The notes under the pieces were generated by a model. It made no database searches. It was not told the origin of the DNA and worked only from the letters and a program-made list of their open reading frames with translations. From contig JADKJR010000005.1 of the NCBI GenBank assembly GCA_016720925.1, positions 248,001 to 312,000 of the forward strand: DNA of 64,000 bases, in the 5' to 3' direction. Source of the DNA: Betaproteobacteria bacterium. GTDB lineage: Bacteria; Pseudomonadota; Gammaproteobacteria; Burkholderiales; Usitatibacteraceae. A program made the translations under genes and the position numbers. Positions 50,056-59,191 of this stretch are shown piece after piece (positions within the stretch are counted from its first letter, which is position 1; each line of letters begins with the position of its first letter).

Positions 50056-51112
50056 ATGGACTTCACCTTCAGCGACGACCAGCGCAACCTGCGCGACGCC
50101 ATGCGCGACTTCCTCGCCGTCGAGACGCGCCCGGAACTGCAGCGCAAGCGCTGGCAGACCGCCGACGGCCGCCCGACGGAACTGTGGCAGCAGTTCGCCG
50201 CCCAGGGACTGACCGGACTGTCCGTGCCCGAGGAGGCCGGCGGCCTGGGACATGGGCGACCTCGAATGGGTGCTGATGGCCCAGGAACTCGGCTACTGCG
50301 CGGTCGATGACAGCGTCGTCGACACCTGCTGGATCGCCGTGGCACTACTGCGCGGCCTGCCGCCGGACCATCCGCTACGTCACCAATGGCTGGAAAAGGT
50401 CGCTGCCGGCCACGCGCGCATCGCCGTCGGCCATGCCCTCAATCCACTGGTCGCTGATGCCCACGTCGCCGACCTGCTGCTGCTCGACCATGGCGGCGAA
50501 CTTCACGCCGTCGCGCCGCGGGCGGCAAAGCTCGTCGCCAACGAAAGCATCGACCCGTCCCGTCGTCTCTTCCGCGTGGAATGGCAGCCGGCCGGTTCGA
50601 GCCGCGTGCTCACGGCCGATGCCGCGGCGCCACTGTGGCAGGCGGCGCTCGACCGCGGCGCACTCGCCGCCGCAGCGCAGATGCTGGGACTGGGCAAGCG
50701 CATGCTCGACCTCGCCATCGCCTACACCGCCGACCGCAAGCAGTTCGGTAAGTCCCTGGGCAGTTTCCAGGCCGTCAAGCACCTGCTCGCCGACGTCGCC
50801 GTCAAGCTCGAATTCGCGCGCCCCATCGCCAACCGCGCCGCCTACGCCCTGGCCCACGGCCATCCCGCGGCGCTGCTTGTCTCGCATGCCAAGCTGGCGG
50901 CCACCGAAGCCTCGAACCTTGCCGCCAAGAATTGCATGCAGGTCCATGGGGCCATGGGCTATACGTGGGAAGTCGACCTGCAACTCTACATGAAGCGCGC
51001 CTGGGCCCTGGCCGGCGCCTGGGGCGACCGCGGCTTCCACAAGGCGCGCGTTTCCGATGCAATTTTCAACGCCGCCATGCCCCTGGGGCCCGGCGCAACT
51101 TTTCCCGATTGA
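50056..51112 (+). CDS. Acyl-CoA dehydrogenase, pair 1, short subunit (one frameshift)
   Basis: About 351 aa: MDFTFSDDQRNLRDAMRDFL, then after a frame switch near 50245 MGDLEWVLMAQELGYCAVDD. Conserved block YTADRKQFGKSLGSFQAVKH and the end CMQVHGAMGYTWEVDLQLYM. It lacks the EIQRNIVAERMLG tail of the long partner, typical of the second subunit in heteromeric dehydrogenases. One extra base (GGGACATGGG where GGGCATGGG would fit) explains the shift. It lies 10 bases after its partner. Confidence 0.85.
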
Positions 51113-51122
51113 GAGTCCGACC

Positions 51123-52277
51123 ATGCCCGAAGCCTATATCGTCGATGCCCTGCGTTCGCCCACCGGCAAGCGCAAGGGCGGTCTTGCCGCGGTGCACGGC
51201 GCCGATCTCGGCGCCCATGTAATCAAGGCGATTGTCGAACGCAATGCCATCCCCTCCGAAGATTACGATGACGTCATCTTCGGCTGCGTCGACACCATCG
51301 GCGCCCTCGCCGGCGACATCGCCCGCACCTCCTGGCTTGCCGCAGGCCAGGCGCTCAGCGTGCCCGGCACGACGATCGACCGCCAGTGCGGCTCCTCGCA
51401 GCAGGCCGTGCACTTTGCCGCCCAGGCAGTGATGAGCGGCACCCAGGACGTGATCCTGGCCGGCGGTGTGCAGACCATGACCTCGATTCCGATTTCCTCC
51501 GCCATGCTGGCCGGCCAACCGCTGGGGTTCACCACGCCCTTCGCGCAGAGCAAGGGCTGGCAGGCGCGCTTCGGTGATGCCCCGGTCAACCAGTTCTACG
51601 CTGCACAGCGCATCGCCGACCACTGGCAGCTCTCGCGCGCCGACCTCGAGGCGTTCTCGCTGGAAAGCCACAACCGGGCGCTGCGGGCCATCGCCGAAGG
51701 CCGCTTCGACCGAGAAATCGTCCCCTACGGGGAATGCCGCATGGACGAGACGGCGCGCCAGTCGACCCTGGAAAAGATGGCGACGCTGGAGCCCGTCGAT
51801 CCCACCTATCCGAAAATCACCGCTGCCGTGTCCAGCTCGACCTGCGATGCCGCATCCGCTGTGCTGGTCGTTTCCGAGGCGGCGCTGAAGCGCTACAACC
51901 TGAAGCCGCGCGCCCGCATCCACCATATCAGCGTGCTCGCCGACGATCCGATCTGGCACCTTACCGCGCCGATCCCCGCCACCGCCCGCGCCCTGAAGAA
52001 GGCCGGCATGAAGATCGAGGACATCGACCTGGTGGAAATCAACGAAGCCTTCGCCTCCGTGGTGCTGGCCTGGCTCAAGGAGACCGGCTATCCGCATGCG
52101 AAGACCAACGTCAACGGCGGCGCCATCGCCCTGGGCCACCCGCTGGGCGCATCCGGCACCAAGCTGATGACCACCCTGCTGCACGAACTGGAGCGCAGCG
52201 GCGGCCGCTACGGCCTGCAGACCATGTGCGAAGGCGGCGGTCAGGCCAATGTCACCATCATCGAACGTCTGGGCTGA
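51123..52277 (+). CDS. fadA6: Acetyl-CoA acetyltransferase, FadA6-like thiolase
   Basis: 384 aa with all thiolase catalytic sites: Cys in DRQCGSSQQAVHFAAQAV, GGAIALGHPLGASGT (His) and QTMCEGGGQANV (Cys). In steroid degraders FadA6 cleaves the acyl-CoA formed after ring opening by IpdAB. The start ATG at 51123 fits the conserved EAYIVDALRSPTGKRKGG opening; an upstream open frame is ignored. It sits between the dehydrogenase pair and an SDR gene. Confidence 0.88.
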   Translation: MPEAYIVDALRSPTGKRKGGLAAVHGADLGAHVIKAIVERNAIPSEDYDDVIFGCVDTIGALAGDIARTSWLAAGQALSVPGTTIDRQCGSSQQAVHFAAQAVMSGTQDVILAGGVQTMTSIPISSAMLAGQPLGFTTPFAQSKGWQARFGDAPVNQFYAAQRIADHWQLSRADLEAFSLESHNRALRAIAEGRFDREIVPYGECRMDETARQSTLEKMATLEPVDPTYPKITAAVSSSTCDAASAVLVVSEAALKRYNLKPRARIHHISVLADDPIWHLTAPIPATARALKKAGMKIEDIDLVEINEAFASVVLAWLKETGYPHAKTNVNGGAIALGHPLGASGTKLMTTLLHELERSGGRYGLQTMCEGGGQANVTIIERLG

Positions 52278-52287
52278 GGAACTGGAA

Positions 52288-53166
52288 ATGGGAATCTGCA
52301 ACGATCGCACCGTCATCATCACCGGCGCCGGCGCCGGTCTCGGCCGCGCCTATGCGCTGGCACTTGCCGCCGAGGGCGCCAACGTCGTGGTCAACGACAT
52401 CCGCGCCGAAGCCGCGCAGGCCGTCGTCGACGAAATCACCGAGGCCGGGGGCCAGGGACTGGCCAGCAGCGAGGACATCACCCGCCTCGCCACGGCACAG
52501 AAAATCGTCGACGCCGCTGTGGCGCGCTTCGGCGAAGTCCATGCCGTGGTGAACAACGCCGGGGTGCTGCGCGACCGCATGTTCATCAGCCTCGGCGAAG
52601 AAGACTGGGACGAAGTGATGCGCGTGCATCTCAAGGGCCACTTCTGCCTCGCCAACGTGCTGGCCAAGCGCTGGCGCGACCAGTCCAAGGCCGGCATCAA
52701 GCTCGACACCCGGATCATCAACACCAGTTCCGGCGCGGGACTCGCAGGCTCCGTCGGCCAGTCGAACTACTCCGCCGCCAAGGGCGGCATCGCCACCCTG
52801 ACCCTGGTGCAGGCCGCCGAACTCAAGCGCTACGGCGTCACCGCCAACGCGCTGGCGCCGTCGGCGCGCACGGCCATGACCCTGCAGGGCATGCCGGACA
52901 TGGTCAAGGCGCCCAGCGACGGCAGCTTCGATTTCTGGGATCCGGCCAACGTCGCCGCGACCGTGGTCTGGCTGGTCAGCCCGCTCTCGAGTCACGTCAG
53001 CGGCTGCATGTTCGAGCTCGGCGGCGGCAAGATCTCGGTCTGCGACGGCTGGCGACCCGGCCCCATGAAGGACAAGGGCGCGCGCTGGGAACCGTCCGAA
53101 CTCACCGCGGTGATCGACCAGCTGATCGCCGAGAGCGTGCCTCCGCAGAAAGTCTACGGCAGCTGA
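52288..53166 (+). CDS. Short-chain dehydrogenase (3-hydroxyacyl-CoA type)
   Basis: 292 aa SDR. The NAD(P) Gly motif TGAGAGLGRAYALALAAEGA, NNAG (VVNNAGVLRDRM) and the catalytic Ser and Tyr-x3-Lys (NTSSGAGLAGSVGQSNYSAA, then KGG) are all present. The C-terminal extension after residue 230 (SGCMFELGGGKISVCDGWRP) is like the MFE-2-type 3-hydroxyacyl-CoA dehydrogenases, and Rv3548c in the M. tuberculosis ring C/D cluster is similar by memory. Start at 52288, 10 bases after the thiolase stop. Confidence 0.85.
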   Translation: MGICNDRTVIITGAGAGLGRAYALALAAEGANVVVNDIRAEAAQAVVDEITEAGGQGLASSEDITRLATAQKIVDAAVARFGEVHAVVNNAGVLRDRMFISLGEEDWDEVMRVHLKGHFCLANVLAKRWRDQSKAGIKLDTRIINTSSGAGLAGSVGQSNYSAAKGGIATLTLVQAAELKRYGVTANALAPSARTAMTLQGMPDMVKAPSDGSFDFWDPANVAATVVWLVSPLSSHVSGCMFELGGGKISVCDGWRPGPMKDKGARWEPSELTAVIDQLIAESVPPQKVYGS

Positions 53167-53176
53167 TCCGCCCACC

Positions 53177-54316
53177 GTGGATTTCACGCTCAATTCCGAC
53201 CAGACGATGATCCGCGACACGGCGGCGGCGTTTCTCGCCGACGCCTCGTCGTCGCCGTCCGTTCGCGCCGCGATGGCAAGCGCCTCCGGCTTCGATGAAA
53301 AGACCTGGCAACACCTGGCGCAGGAACTCGGCTGGTGCGCCACGGCCATCACGGAAGAATACGAGGGGCTGGGACTGGGCTGCTTCGAAACGGTACTGCT
53401 GGCGGAGCAATGCGGCCGCTTCCTGCTCTGCGCCCCCTACTTCGCCACGGCCTGCCTCGCCGCCCCGGTCCTGCTCGAGGCCGGGAATGCCTCCGCCTGC
53501 GCTCGCTACCTGCCCCGGATTGCCTCCGGCAGCCTGAGCGCCACGGTTGCCCTCGCCGCTGATGGAATCACCTGGAAGCCGGAAAGCATCAACGCCATCG
53601 CCATGCCGGACGGCGAACAGTTCATCCTTTCCGGCAACTACCACCATGTGCCCGATTCGGAAAACGCCGGCCTGATGCTGCTGCCGGCACGCCTGCCCGA
53701 AGGTGAACTGGCGCTGTTCGCCGTGCCCCTCCCCGCGCAGGGCCTGGATACCGCGAGCCATGACAGCTTCGACAGGACCCGTCGCATCGGCAGCGTCAGG
53801 CTCGACGCCGTGCGCGTTGCCGCAGGTGACCTGATCGCCCGCGGCGCGGCGCTGGACGATGCCATGCAGCGCGCCTGCGCCCTTGCCGCCATTGCGCTGG
53901 CTGCCGAACAGGTCGGCGGTGCGCAGGCCTGCCTCGACATGACGCTGGCCTATACCGTGGAACGCAAGCAGTTCGGTCGCGCGATCGCCTCCTTCCAGGC
54001 CGTCAAGCATCGCTGCGCGGAAATGATGGTCCGCATCGAGGCGGCGCGCTCGGCGGTCTATGGTGCGGCACACCAGGCCGCTACCAAGCCGGCGACAGGC
54101 AGCCTCGTGCTCGAAGCCGCCTGCGCCAAGGCCCTGTCCTCCGAGGCCTATTTCTTCTGCGCCCAGGAGGCCATACAGCTGCACGGCGGCGTCGGCTTCA
54201 CCTGGGAATACGATCCCCAGTTGCATTTCAAGCGCGCCCAGTCCGGCGGCCACTGGCTGGGCAGCGGCGACGAACTGCGCGAGCGGGTCGCCGCGGACCT
54301 TTTGGGGGACGCCTGA
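53177..54316 (+). CDS. Acyl-CoA dehydrogenase, pair 2, short subunit
   Basis: 379 aa with a GTG start, 10 bases after the SDR. Opening MDFTLNSDQTMIRDTAAAFL, later LAYTVERKQFGRAIASFQAV and AIQLHGGVGFTWEYDPQLHF. As in pair 1 the long partner follows (next gene starts two bases later) and the EIQ tail is absent here. It probably forms a heteromer with the gene at 54319. The frame is intact. Confidence 0.86.
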   Translation: MDFTLNSDQTMIRDTAAAFLADASSSPSVRAAMASASGFDEKTWQHLAQELGWCATAITEEYEGLGLGCFETVLLAEQCGRFLLCAPYFATACLAAPVLLEAGNASACARYLPRIASGSLSATVALAADGITWKPESINAIAMPDGEQFILSGNYHHVPDSENAGLMLLPARLPEGELALFAVPLPAQGLDTASHDSFDRTRRIGSVRLDAVRVAAGDLIARGAALDDAMQRACALAAIALAAEQVGGAQACLDMTLAYTVERKQFGRAIASFQAVKHRCAEMMVRIEAARSAVYGAAHQAATKPATGSLVLEAACAKALSSEAYFFCAQEAIQLHGGVGFTWEYDPQLHFKRAQSGGHWLGSGDELRERVAADLLGDA

Positions 54317-54318
54317 TC

Positions 54319-55497
54319 ATGAGCCACGACGACAAGGCTTTCCGCGCCGAAATCGGCGCCTGGATGCAGGCCAACCTGCAAGGCGAATTCGAATGCCTGC
54401 GTCACCGCGGCGGCCCCGGCGACGAGGACGCCTACCCCGAGTTGCGCAAGCGCTGGGAACAGCACCTGGCCAAGGCGCGCTGGACCTGCGTCGGCTGGCC
54501 CGAGCAGCACGGCGGCCGCAACCTGAGTCCGGCCCGTCAGGTGATCTTCCATGAGGAATACGCCCGCGCCGGCGGCCCGGGCCGGGTCGGCCACCTCGGC
54601 GAAACCCTGATCGGACCGACCCTGATCGCGCTTGGCAGCGAGGACCAGCGGCGCCGCTTCCTGCCCGGCATCGTCGCCGGCACCGAATACTGGTGCCAGG
54701 GCTACTCCGAACCCAATGCCGGCTCCGACCTCGGCAATGTGCAGACCAGGGCAAGGCAGGAGGCCGGCAGCGGCGACTGGATCGTCGACGGGCAGAAGGT
54801 GTGGACTTCGCTCGCCCACGAGTCGCAATGGATCTTCGTGCTAGCGCGCCACGAGCCGGGTTCGCGCGGCAACAAGGGCCTGATCTTCCTGCTGATGCCT
54901 TTGCAGCAGCCGGGCATCGAAGTCCGCCCGATCAAGCAACTCACCGGTACCTCGGAATTCAGCGAAGTCTTTTTCGATGGCGCCCATGCCCGTTGCACAG
55001 ATGTCGTCGGCGCACCGGGCGAAGGCTGGAAGATCGCCATGGCGTTACTCGGATTCGAGCGCGGCCTGTCGACACTGGGCCAGCAGGCGCATTTCGAGCA
55101 CGAACTGCAGCTCGTCTGCGCCGCCGCCCGGGCAAACGGCACCGCACGCAATCCCCTGATCCGGGACCGCATCGCCCGGGCCTGGATGGGACTCAAGGCC
55201 ATGCGCTACAACGCCATGCGCATGCTCGCCGACCGGCCCGACGGGGCCGCCGACGGCGCCGGCCTGATCGCCAAGTACTACTGGTCGAACTGGCACCGCG
55301 ACTTCGGCAAGCTCGCCGCCGACGTGCTCGGCTTCGACGCCGACATCGCCAGCAACGATCCCGCGCTGCTGCGCCTGCAGCAGGTATTCTTCTTCAGCCG
55401 CGCGGATACGATTTACGCCGGCACCAACGAAATCCAGCTCAACATCATCGCCGAGCGCGGCCTGGGCATGCCCCGGGAGGCGCGTCCGGCCAACTGA
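54319..55497 (+). CDS. Acyl-CoA dehydrogenase, pair 2, long subunit
   Basis: 392 aa, intact. YWCQGYSEPNAGSDLGNVQT, VDGQKVWTSLAHESQWIF, then KIAMALLGFERGLSTLGQQA and the tail YAGTNEIQLNIIAERGLGMP. Together with the previous short subunit this is the second heteromeric pair in the operon. One pair is likely to act on HIP-CoA (FadE30-like) and the other on a later ring-opened ester, but I cannot tell which from sequence alone. Confidence 0.86.
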   Translation: MSHDDKAFRAEIGAWMQANLQGEFECLRHRGGPGDEDAYPELRKRWEQHLAKARWTCVGWPEQHGGRNLSPARQVIFHEEYARAGGPGRVGHLGETLIGPTLIALGSEDQRRRFLPGIVAGTEYWCQGYSEPNAGSDLGNVQTRARQEAGSGDWIVDGQKVWTSLAHESQWIFVLARHEPGSRGNKGLIFLLMPLQQPGIEVRPIKQLTGTSEFSEVFFDGAHARCTDVVGAPGEGWKIAMALLGFERGLSTLGQQAHFEHELQLVCAAARANGTARNPLIRDRIARAWMGLKAMRYNAMRMLADRPDGAADGAGLIAKYYWSNWHRDFGKLAADVLGFDADIASNDPALLRLQQVFFFSRADTIYAGTNEIQLNIIAERGLGMPREARPAN

Positions 55498-55508
55498 AAG
55501 ATACCGCC

Positions 55509-56294
55509 ATGACGCCCCCACCCGCCTACGTTCCTCCCCACGGCCTGCTCAAGGGCAAGTCGGTCCTGGTGACCGCCGCCGCGGGCGCCGGCATTGGCTT
55601 TTCCGTCGCGCAGCGCGCCGCCGAGGAAGGTGCCCGCGCCCTCTTCATTTCCGACATCCACGAAAAGCGCCTGGCTGCGGCGGTCGAAAAGCTGAAGAAG
55701 GAAACCGGGCTGCAGGAAGTCCACGCCCTGCTATGCGATGTGACCAAGGAAGACCAGGTGCAGGCCCTGGTCAATGCCGCCGAAGACAAGCTGGGCGGCA
55801 CCGACGTGCTGATCAACAACGCCGGCCTAGGCGGCCAGAAGCGCATCGTAGACATGAGCGACGACGAGTGGTTCAAAGTCATCGACGTAAGCCTGCACAG
55901 CGTCTTCCGCATGACCCGCGCCATGCTGCGAGTGATGCAGCCCCGCGGCCGTGGCGTCATCGTCAACAACTCGTCGGTGCTGGGCTGGCGCGCACAGAAG
56001 GAGCAGGCCCACTACGCCGCCGCCAAGGCCGGCGTGATGGCCCTGACCCGCTGCGCCGCGCTCGAAGCCGCCGAATTCGGCGTGCGCATCAACGCGGTGG
56101 CGCCCTCGATCGCGCTGCATGAATTCCTCAAGAAAGCCGCGTCGGCCGAACTGCTTGACCGGCTCGCCGCGACCGAGGCCTTCGGGCGCGCCGCAGAACC
56201 CTGGGAGATCGCCAACACCATGATCTTCCTCGCCAGCGATTATTCCTCCTACATGACCGGGGAAATCGTTTCTGTCAGCAGCCAGCATCCATGA
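55509..56294 (+). CDS. ipdF: IpdF-like short-chain dehydrogenase
   Basis: 261 aa SDR starting MTPPPAYVPPHGLLKGKSVL. VTAAAGAGIGFSVAQRAAEE is the distinctive Gly motif of IpdF (AAGxGIG), followed by NNAGLGGQKRIVDMSDDEWF, a catalytic Ser (NNSSVLGWRAQKEQAHYAAA) and Tyr-x3-Lys. In steroid degraders IpdF oxidises 5-OH-HIP-CoA to HIP-CoA. Its stop overlaps the ATG of maoC (ATGA). Intact. Confidence 0.88.
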   Translation: MTPPPAYVPPHGLLKGKSVLVTAAAGAGIGFSVAQRAAEEGARALFISDIHEKRLAAAVEKLKKETGLQEVHALLCDVTKEDQVQALVNAAEDKLGGTDVLINNAGLGGQKRIVDMSDDEWFKVIDVSLHSVFRMTRAMLRVMQPRGRGVIVNNSSVLGWRAQKEQAHYAAAKAGVMALTRCAALEAAEFGVRINAVAPSIALHEFLKKAASAELLDRLAATEAFGRAAEPWEIANTMIFLASDYSSYMTGEIVSVSSQHP

Positions 56295-56752
56295 ACACCA
56301 CTTTCAACTCCGTCGCTTCAGTGCTGGCCGCCGTGGGCAAGCCGCTGGGCGAAAGCGACTGGATACGCATCGAGCAGCAGCGCATCGACCTGTTCGCCGA
56401 CGCCACCGACGACTACCAGTGGATACACGTCGATCCGGTCCGGGCCAAGGACGGCCCCTTCGGCACCTGCATCGCCCACGGCTACCTGACCCTGTCCTTG
56501 GCCAGCCGATTCCTGCCCGAATTCGTGCATTACAAAAAGCTGCGCATGGGCGTCAATTACGGCTGCGACAAGGTGCGTTTTCCGACGCCAGTGCCGGTCG
56601 GTTCGCGCCTTCGCGGGCGTGGTGAACTAGTCAAGGCCGAAGCCATAGAGGGCGGCGTTCAGGCGACCATCCGTATCACAGTGGACATCGAGGGGAAGGA
56701 CAAACCGGCCTGCGTTGTCGACAGTATCAGCCGCTTTTTCTTCAACAACTAG
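56291..56752 (+). CDS. MaoC-family hotdog enoyl-CoA hydratase
   Basis: 153 aa single hotdog domain. RIDLFADATDDYQWIHVDPV, then RAKDGPFGTCIAHGYLTLSL carry the hydratase Asp and His. The next stretch, CDKVRFPTPVPVGSRLRGRG, is typical of MaoC dehydratases. Likely an (R)-specific enoyl-CoA hydratase for one of the beta-oxidation turns. Same operon, between ipdF and a thiolase, with 4-base overlap to ipdF. Confidence 0.86.
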   Translation: MNTTFNSVASVLAAVGKPLGESDWIRIEQQRIDLFADATDDYQWIHVDPVRAKDGPFGTCIAHGYLTLSLASRFLPEFVHYKKLRMGVNYGCDKVRFPTPVPVGSRLRGRGELVKAEAIEGGVQATIRITVDIEGKDKPACVVDSISRFFFNN

Positions 56753-56768
56753 AAAGCCAAGAAATCCC

Positions 56769-57971
56769 ATGAGAGAAGCCGTCATCGTCAGCACTGCCCG
56801 CACCGGCATAGGCAAGGCCTATCGGGGCGCCTTCAACGATACCGAAGCGCCAGTGCTCTGCGGCCATGTGGTGAAAGCCGCAGTGGAGCGCGCGGGCATC
56901 GAACCAGCCGAAGTCGATGACCTAATCATCGGCGTCGCCGCCCAGCAGGGTACTCAGGGATATACCCTCGGCCGCCTCAGCGTCTATACCAGCGGCCTGC
57001 CGGAGACCGTGCCCGGCATGGCGCTCGACCGCATGTGCGCCTCCGGCCTGATCGCCATCGCCGACGCCGCCAAGAGCATCATCGCCAACGAGCGCGACAT
57101 CATCGTTGCCGGCGGCATGGAAACCATCTCGCTGGTGCAGAACAAGCACAAGAACGCCTTCAAGACGCCGTCGCAGGCCGTGTTGGCGGCCTGCCCCACG
57201 GCCTACATGCCGATGATAGAAACGGCGGAAATCGTTGCCGAACGCTACAACATCGCCCGCTCGGCTCAGGACGAGTTCGCCCTGCAAAGCCAGCAGCGCA
57301 CCGCGGAAGCTCAACGCAGCGGCAAGTTTGCCGACGAGATCGTGCCGATCACGGTAACGAAACAAATGTTCGACAAGGAAGGCAATGTCACAGGCAGCGA
57401 GACCATGACCCTGACCCGTGACGAAGGCAACCGCGCCGATACGACACTGGCGAGCCTAGCCGCACTGAAGCCAGTGTGGAAGAACGGCCAATGGGTCAAG
57501 GAAGGCCGGCATATCACTGCTGGCAACGCGTCGCAACTTTCCGATGGCGCCTCGGTGTCGGTGGTGATGGACAGGCAGACGGCCAAGGACCGCGGGCTGC
57601 AGCCACTCGGCATCTACCGCGGACTAGCGATAGCAGGCTGCAAGCCGGATGAGATGGGCATCGGCCCCATATATGCGATTCCAAAACTGCTCGCCCGCAA
57701 CAAACTGAAAGTGTCTGACATCGGCCTTTGGGAAATCAACGAAGCCTTCGCCTGCCAAGTGATCCATTGTCGCGATCAACTCGGCATCCCCAATGAGCGC
57801 CTCAACGTAAATGGCGGCGCCATCGCCATCGGCCATCCTTTCGGCATGTCCGGGGCACGACTAGTGGGCACCGCACTGCTCGAAGCCCGCCGGCGCGGTG
57901 AACGCTATGTTGTAGTTTCGATGTGCGTAGGCGGCGGCATGGGCGCAGCCGGATTGTTCGAGGTCGTCTGA
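56769..57971 (+). CDS. Acetyl-CoA acetyltransferase (second thiolase)
   Basis: 400 aa starting MREAVIVSTARTGIGKAYRG. The nucleophile Cys lies in ALDRMCASGLIAIADAAKSI, His in IAIGHPFGMSGARL and the second Cys in SMCVGGGMGAAGLFEV. A true thiolase by all three sites, thus unlike the two Ltp proteins in the cluster. It may cleave the later MOODA-type ester or the propionyl end. The start is fixed by the family N-terminus (an upstream in-frame ATG in maoC is ignored). Confidence 0.88.
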   Translation: MREAVIVSTARTGIGKAYRGAFNDTEAPVLCGHVVKAAVERAGIEPAEVDDLIIGVAAQQGTQGYTLGRLSVYTSGLPETVPGMALDRMCASGLIAIADAAKSIIANERDIIVAGGMETISLVQNKHKNAFKTPSQAVLAACPTAYMPMIETAEIVAERYNIARSAQDEFALQSQQRTAEAQRSGKFADEIVPITVTKQMFDKEGNVTGSETMTLTRDEGNRADTTLASLAALKPVWKNGQWVKEGRHITAGNASQLSDGASVSVVMDRQTAKDRGLQPLGIYRGLAIAGCKPDEMGIGPIYAIPKLLARNKLKVSDIGLWEINEAFACQVIHCRDQLGIPNERLNVNGGAIAIGHPFGMSGARLVGTALLEARRRGERYVVVSMCVGGGMGAAGLFEVV

Positions 57972-58720
57972 GCCCGTCAAGCGCCCTTCAGCGGGTCGCC
58001 ATCGTCAGCGGTGGCGGCACTGGCATCGGTAAAGCCATCTGCTTGCGCCTGGCGAAGGATGGCTTTGCGGTGTTGGTCGGTTATTCGCGATCCGCCCAGG
58101 AGGCCAAAGCCACTGTGACAGCGATCGAAACCGCGGGAGGCAATGCCTTTGCCCAGCGCGTCGATATCACCGCAGAAGAAGACGTGGCGGCATTTTTCGT
58201 CGCCGCGAAATCACGCTACGGCCGCATCGACGTCGTGATCAACAACGCCGGCATCGGCCACATGAAGGCCTTTGCCGACATCCCAATGAAACATTACGAC
58301 CACACCTTCGGCACCAACGCCCGCGGCAGCTTCCTGATGTGCCGCGAGGCTGCCCGCCATATCGAGGACGAAGGCCGAATCGTCAATGTTTCCACCGGAG
58401 CCACTGTCGCCAATCCGGCGGGCATGGCGCTCTATGTCGGCAGCAAGATGGCTACGGAAGGCTTCACCAAGGTGCTGGCACGGGAGTTGGCGCGCCGCGG
58501 CATTACCGTCAACGCGATTTCACCTGGCATGACTGATACGCCAATGCTCCGAGGCGGGAACGTCGAAGCCTTGCGCAAGCACGGCGCGGCATCAGCAGCG
58601 ATGGGTCGCATGGGCACACCGCAGGATATCGCCGACGGCGTTGCCATGCTTGTTTCCCGGGAGGGCCACTGGATCACCGGCCAGGTGATCCACATCGATG
58701 GCGGCACCATCATCACGTAG
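57968..58720 (+). CDS. Short-chain dehydrogenase/reductase, FabG-like
   Basis: About 250 aa SDR: VAIVSGGGTGIGKAICLRLA, VVINNAGIGHMKAFADIPMK, then the Ser and Tyr-x3-Lys site (VSTGATVANPAGMALYVGSK) and NAISPGMTDTPMLRGG. The start is uncertain. CTG at 57968 overlaps the thiolase stop and follows GAGG by about five bases. A GTG at 57923 would add an Arg-rich, shadow-like stretch. Last gene of the rightward operon; the MITE follows. Confidence 0.8.
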   Translation: MSPSSALQRVAIVSGGGTGIGKAICLRLAKDGFAVLVGYSRSAQEAKATVTAIETAGGNAFAQRVDITAEEDVAAFFVAAKSRYGRIDVVINNAGIGHMKAFADIPMKHYDHTFGTNARGSFLMCREAARHIEDEGRIVNVSTGATVANPAGMALYVGSKMATEGFTKVLARELARRGITVNAISPGMTDTPMLRGGNVEALRKHGAASAAMGRMGTPQDIADGVAMLVSREGHWITGQVIHIDGGTIIT

Positions 58721-58756
58721 CCTTCTTCCTGCTGCTTTCCGATATAGCCGACGTTG

Positions 58757-58973
58757 CCCTAGTGTAGTGCTTCACGCTGTTTGGTACTTATGCGAGTGAA
58801 GCGTGATGGCGGCAAATTGTGACTCCTTCCCCCATGAAAATGGGGAAGGCCGGGATGGGGGTGTCTTCACGGCAAGGATCGCCCCCATCCCAGCCTTCCC
58901 CCGTTGCCGGGGGAAGGAGACAGTCTGTGAACATGTACATAAGTCGCACTAAATACGAAGCACTACACTAGGG
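58757..58973. mobile_element. MITE-like element with perfect 17-base terminal inverted repeats
   Basis: Left end CCCTAGTGTAGTGCTTC (58757-58773) and right end GAAGCACTACACTAGGG (58957-58973) are exact inverses. The 217-base element has no gene. Inside lies an imperfect hairpin from CTCCTTCCCCC to GGGGGAAGGAG. No clear target duplication was seen. It ends the catabolic operon and could act as a terminator or spread by a transposase in trans. Confidence 0.8.
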
Positions 58974-59191
58974 TGCGTAAAGCTCGGCGTGTGGGCGATC
59001 CGGGCATCCACTGGCAGCGCGAACAGATGCACAATGTCATTGCCGTGCCTGCCGTCGCGGTACCTGTACGCAGTCGACGACCGCGAAAGACTGCGGAGAA
59101 TAGCGCGAGCCGTACGCTCCGATATTCATTGCAAGTCCATCGCGATCCATGGCCGAAGTCTCCGCGAACCCTGTGAATAGAGAGCAGAAGA

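Noticed and set aside
48786..50345. Long open frame (519 codons) on the minus strand opposite the acyl-CoA dehydrogenase genes
   Set aside because: High-GC shadow of the real genes on the plus strand, with no domain and no ribosome site. The same holds for 43676-44725, 52258-53352 and 53102-54253.
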